A stretch of 64,000 nucleotides of DNA, taken from positions 2,558,501 to 2,622,500 of the forward strand of contig VCAZ01000050.1 of the NCBI GenBank assembly GCA_005784505.1. The letters are read 5' to 3'. Below, one piece after another: positions 63,701-64,000 of this stretch. The notes beneath the pieces are model-generated. The model made no database searches and was not told the DNA's origin. It saw only the letters and a program-made list of their open reading frames with translations. The translations under genes were made by a program, and so were the position numbers. Each line of letters starts with the position of its first letter. The stretch's first letter is position 1. The stretch is from Bagarius yarrelli. Taxonomy: Eukaryota; Chordata; Actinopteri; Siluriformes; Sisoridae.

Positions 63701-63961
63701 CAATGGACTGAATGGAAACACATCACAAAGAAACACCACAAAGGCAGAGGCAGGACCAGTACCTAAAAGCAGGCAGCATGGAAAGATACACAAATACACA
63801 CAAATACACAGACAAATACATACAAATACACACAGACAAACAGCATGTACAAGAGTGAAAATACACAATGCGCCTTACTTTATCATGTGCGGCACAGTGA
63901 CTTTCGAGTTTTCTTCAAACACACTGGTCATCAGGCCATTACAGCGGATGTTATCGATACA
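38147..63961 (-). CDS. rasgrf2: Ras guanine nucleotide-releasing factor 2, C-terminal 658 aa (5' end outside window)
   Basis: Fifteen exons in gene order: 63879-63961, 63287-63535, 59774-60174, 56086-56211, 55188-55277, 54287-54393, 48943-49055, 48037-48097, 46009-46112, 44318-44402, 44025-44222, 43813-43892, 39694-39811, 39540-39608, 38147-38239. They sum to 1977 nt, and every join keeps frame. The first exons carry the RasGEF N-terminal (REM) motif (RYASVERLLERLTDLRFL). The 401-nt exon encodes a Ser/Pro-rich linker with SSPVRARKLSLNSPL, a region phosphorylated in mammals. The second REM part (CDKEFIIRRAATNRVLNVL) precedes the CDC25 domain (SAMEIAEQITLLDHIVF ... EKWVAVADICRCLNNYNGVL ... YLGMYLTDLAFIEEGTPNF). 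It ends LKIEPRLPA, typical of RASGRF2 and not RASGRF1. The protein loads GTP on Ras after calcium/calmodulin signals. The PH, IQ and DH modules lie beyond position 64000. Paralog a or b is not resolved. Confidence 0.96.
38691..38787. repeat. TAGA microsatellite
   Basis: About 24 uninterrupted TAGA units in the last rasgrf2 intron. Confidence 0.97.
40838..41100. repeat. Polypyrimidine tract ending in CCCCTGCTCAGTT repeats
   Basis: About 170 bp of T/C-rich sequence passes into several tandem copies of CCCCCTGCTCAGTT with a C11 run. It lies in the rasgrf2 intron, immediately before the promoter-like patch. Confidence 0.8.
41130..41300. promoter_or_regulatory. Compact promoter-like patch in a rasgrf2 intron
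   Basis: A GC- and CpG-rich 170-bp island with a perfect RFX X-box palindrome GTTGCCTGGCAAC (41198-41210), an inverted CCAAT (41180-41184) overlapping a GC box GGGCGG (41183-41188), a YY1-like CATGGCGGC, an ETS site CCGGAAGT (41271-41278) and a CRE-like TGACGCAA (41282-41289). This set is typical of housekeeping or ciliary gene promoters. No adjoining gene was recognised. Confidence 0.5.
42120..43195. repeat. Imperfect AGT/AGG trinucleotide-rich region
   Basis: More than 1 kb dominated by GTAGTAGTAG, GAGGAGGAG and AATAGTAATAG on +, giving long Ser/Leu-rich artefact frames on the minus strand. Parts recur (GGAGGAAGGGGAAAAGG with TCATAGTAAT, and GAACTAGTGATGGTAGTAA with GAACTAGTGATAGTAGTAA), so it grew by duplication. 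Confidence 0.8.
43206..43635. mobile_element. Foldback / MITE-like element with ~75-bp inverted repeats
   Basis: The left arm (43208-43279) and right arm (43557-43635) are inverted copies of each other at roughly 85-90%, sharing CCATGAAAAGAAATAAT and GCCATTCGTTTGTGCTACG on the left strand. The flanking 8-mers TGTAGTAA (43198-43205) and TGTAGTTA (43636-43643) match at 7 of 8, as a target-site duplication would. No transposase. The superfamily is unassigned. Confidence 0.7.
44956..45690 (+). mobile_element. Non-LTR retrotransposon 3' end
   Basis: It opens with the frame SSRLKTHLFSQAFNL-stop, the usual C-terminal end of fish non-LTR reverse transcriptase ORFs. A 3' UTR follows, with a CT microsatellite at 45280-45328, CATCTCAGGGAGTTTTTCC and GACAATGTCTATTAATTC, ending in GAATTAAATT repeats. 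It is 5'-truncated and sits in a rasgrf2 intron. Confidence 0.75.
46276..46350 (+). mobile_element. SINE head fragment
   Basis: tRNA-like head only: GGTAGCACAGTGATTAGGG, then GTGGGTTCGATAACC (box B), breaking off before the body. Confidence 0.65.
46514..46706 (-). mobile_element. tRNA-derived SINE (reverse)
   Basis: TTACATTTACAGCCTTTGGC tail, TTATCCAGAAAGACTTAC, GTTAAGGGCCTTGCTCAC, GCTGGGAATCAAACCC (box B reversed) and ACCACTAAGCCATCAC. Complete or nearly so. Confidence 0.85.
48296..48590 (+). mobile_element. Tc1/mariner-like transposon remnant
   Basis: It contains TTTGTGGACACCC (a typical terminal phrase), then degraded transposase-like sequence (ACCATGAATGACAACATCC, CATCTCAACCCCACCGAAAC, CGGGATGAAATGAAAG, matching the conserved region that precedes the last catalytic acidic residue). 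It is internally deleted and not functional. Confidence 0.6.
51769..52095. repeat. Tandem segmental duplication with GA-rich spacer
   Basis: A 77-bp segment (51769-51845) recurs at 52022-52095 with few changes, sharing AAGCATAAGATTCCAATGAG and ATTACAGATC(A/C)ATTGGGTG. Both are followed by GA-rich arrays (51840-52018, 52090-52315). The unit is about 253 bp. Confidence 0.85.
52621..52668. repeat. CA microsatellite
   Basis: (CA)n of about 15 units plus AAACACACACAG variants, in a rasgrf2 intron. Confidence 0.95.
53460..53885 (+). pseudogene. Tc1-like transposase remnant
   Basis: The fragment reads like a fish Tc1 transposase N-terminal half: start at 53513, GTCCAAGGATGTCAGCGAC, CTACAAGACGATCACCAAGC, GAGAAGGTGACAACAGTTGG, CCCAGAACTACACGGGAGG, ending GATGAGACCAAAATCGAGCT (the SDETKIEL motif with the first Asp of the catalytic triad). 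At least one internal deletion and frameshifts make it inactive. Confidence 0.85.
54010..54180 (-). mobile_element. tRNA-derived SINE (reverse)
   Basis: TTATCCAGGGCAACTTGTAT, GCCTTGCTCAGGGGCCC, GCTGGAAATCAAACCCG and CCTTAGCCACTGCATTACCC. It lies just downstream (in gene sense) of the rasgrf2 exon at 54287-54393. Confidence 0.82.
54631..54795 (-). mobile_element. tRNA-derived SINE (reverse)
   Basis: TTTGGCAGACGTTCTTATCC tail, GTGGGAATCGAATCCAC (box B reversed), CCAACACCTTAACCACTGC. The middle GGGGCCC segment is deleted. Confidence 0.8.
54851..55022 (+). mobile_element. Degraded tRNA-derived SINE
   Basis: Head AGCTCAGAGGTTAAAGAG with box B-like GGGTCAATTCCCATC, then TTCTGAGCATGGCCTGCTTAA and a tail TTGCTCTGGATAAGAAAGCC. 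Older and more diverged than the others. Confidence 0.6.
55998..56024. repeat. TA microsatellite
   Basis: About 13 TA units directly beside the donor side of rasgrf2 exon 56086-56211. Confidence 0.95.
56490..56656 (-). mobile_element. tRNA-derived SINE (reverse), diverged
   Basis: AACAGATGCCCTTATCTCG, GGTTAAGGGTCTTGCTCAGG, CTTACTCACTAAGCCACCAC. Several substitutions in the head. Confidence 0.75.
58841..59030 (+). mobile_element. tRNA-derived SINE, full length
   Basis: The best copy in the window: GGTGGCTCATGGTTAAGGTG (box A), GTGGGTTTGATTCCCGGC (box B), CTGCTGGGCCCCTGAGCAAG, AATTGCTCAGTTGTATAAAT, and TCGCTCTGGATAAGGGCC ending GGCTGTAAATGTAA. Confidence 0.92.
59259..59486. repeat. Compound TCTA/TCTG microsatellite
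   Basis: About 225 bp of (TCTA)n and (TCTG)n blocks, with AAACATCCATCCGTCT repeated twice between them, so the array grew by duplication of a mixed unit. Confidence 0.93.
60605..60775. repeat. CTAT and GA microsatellites
   Basis: (CTAT)n/(CCAT)n at about 60608-60650 and (GA)n at 60747-60776, in the rasgrf2 intron before the 401-nt exon. Confidence 0.85.
61570..62610. repeat. AT-rich satellite-like array with 10-bp period
   Basis: About 100 tandem decamers, mainly TTACACTAGA, TTACACTATA and TTACCCTAGA, in a rasgrf2 intron. A block of about 130 bp recurs (62300 region versus 62365 and 62470 regions, with GAATACACTGTATTACCC), showing secondary duplication. Confidence 0.95.
62617..62755 (-). 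mobile_element. tRNA-derived SINE (reverse), head missing
   Basis: It directly abuts the decamer array: CCTTATCCAAAGCGACTTAC, TTAAGGGCCTTGCTCAGGGG, GCTGGGATTTGAACCCACAG (box B reversed). The box A end is lost. Confidence 0.82.
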
Positions 63962-64000
63962 CTGCACATCACACAAATGACACGACAAAAAAAAAGGTAA

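Overview
The window is vertebrate nuclear DNA, almost certainly from a ray-finned fish. The genes are intron-split, AT-rich intergenic DNA is loaded with microsatellites, and at least a dozen tRNA-headed SINE copies share a tail of the type found in many fish SINEs (trailing into TCTGCCAAATGCTGTAAATG). Tc1-like transposon remnants and a non-LTR retrotransposon 3' end are also present. The repeat mix reminds me of catfishes and their otophysan relatives, but that is an impression and not a demonstrated assignment.

Three protein-coding genes can be reconstructed exon by exon, all joins being in frame. (1) otp (orthopedia), a paired-like homeobox gene on the + strand: 3 coding exons, 13584-16594, 311 aa, complete. 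(2) ckmt2, sarcomeric-type mitochondrial creatine kinase, on the - strand: 9 coding exon positions, 28428-22787, 416 aa, complete. (3) rasgrf2, Ras-specific guanine nucleotide-releasing factor 2, on the - strand: 15 exons, 63961-38147, giving the C-terminal 658 aa with the Ras exchanger motif and CDC25 catalytic domain. Its 5' half (PH, IQ, DH, PH) lies beyond the right edge.

Layout: 1-13.3 kb is a gene-free otp upstream region with blocks that look like developmental enhancers, mixed with repeats. 13.3-17.4 kb is otp. 17.4-22.7 kb is more enhancer-like DNA plus SINEs. 22.7-31 kb is ckmt2 with a possible 5' non-coding exon. 31-36 kb is repeat-dominated (microsatellites, a 1-kb 24-bp minisatellite, a cluster of SINE tails). 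36-64 kb is rasgrf2, with large introns holding a decamer satellite, trinucleotide-rich tracts, transposon relics and a compact promoter-like patch at 41.13-41.30 kb.

The genes do not form a pathway: otp specifies hypothalamic neuroendocrine neurons, ckmt2 buffers ATP in muscle mitochondria, and rasgrf2 activates Ras/Rac in response to calcium. Their linkage reflects conserved vertebrate synteny (all three lie on human 5q14). The most notable observation is inside ckmt2. Coding exon 5 is present twice, 1.67 kb apart. Both copies are 86 nt with intact splice sites, and they differ at 25 of 86 nucleotides but only 4 amino acids. Because 86 is not a multiple of 3, only one copy can be used per transcript, so this looks like a mutually exclusive exon pair that gives two creatine kinase isoforms from one gene.
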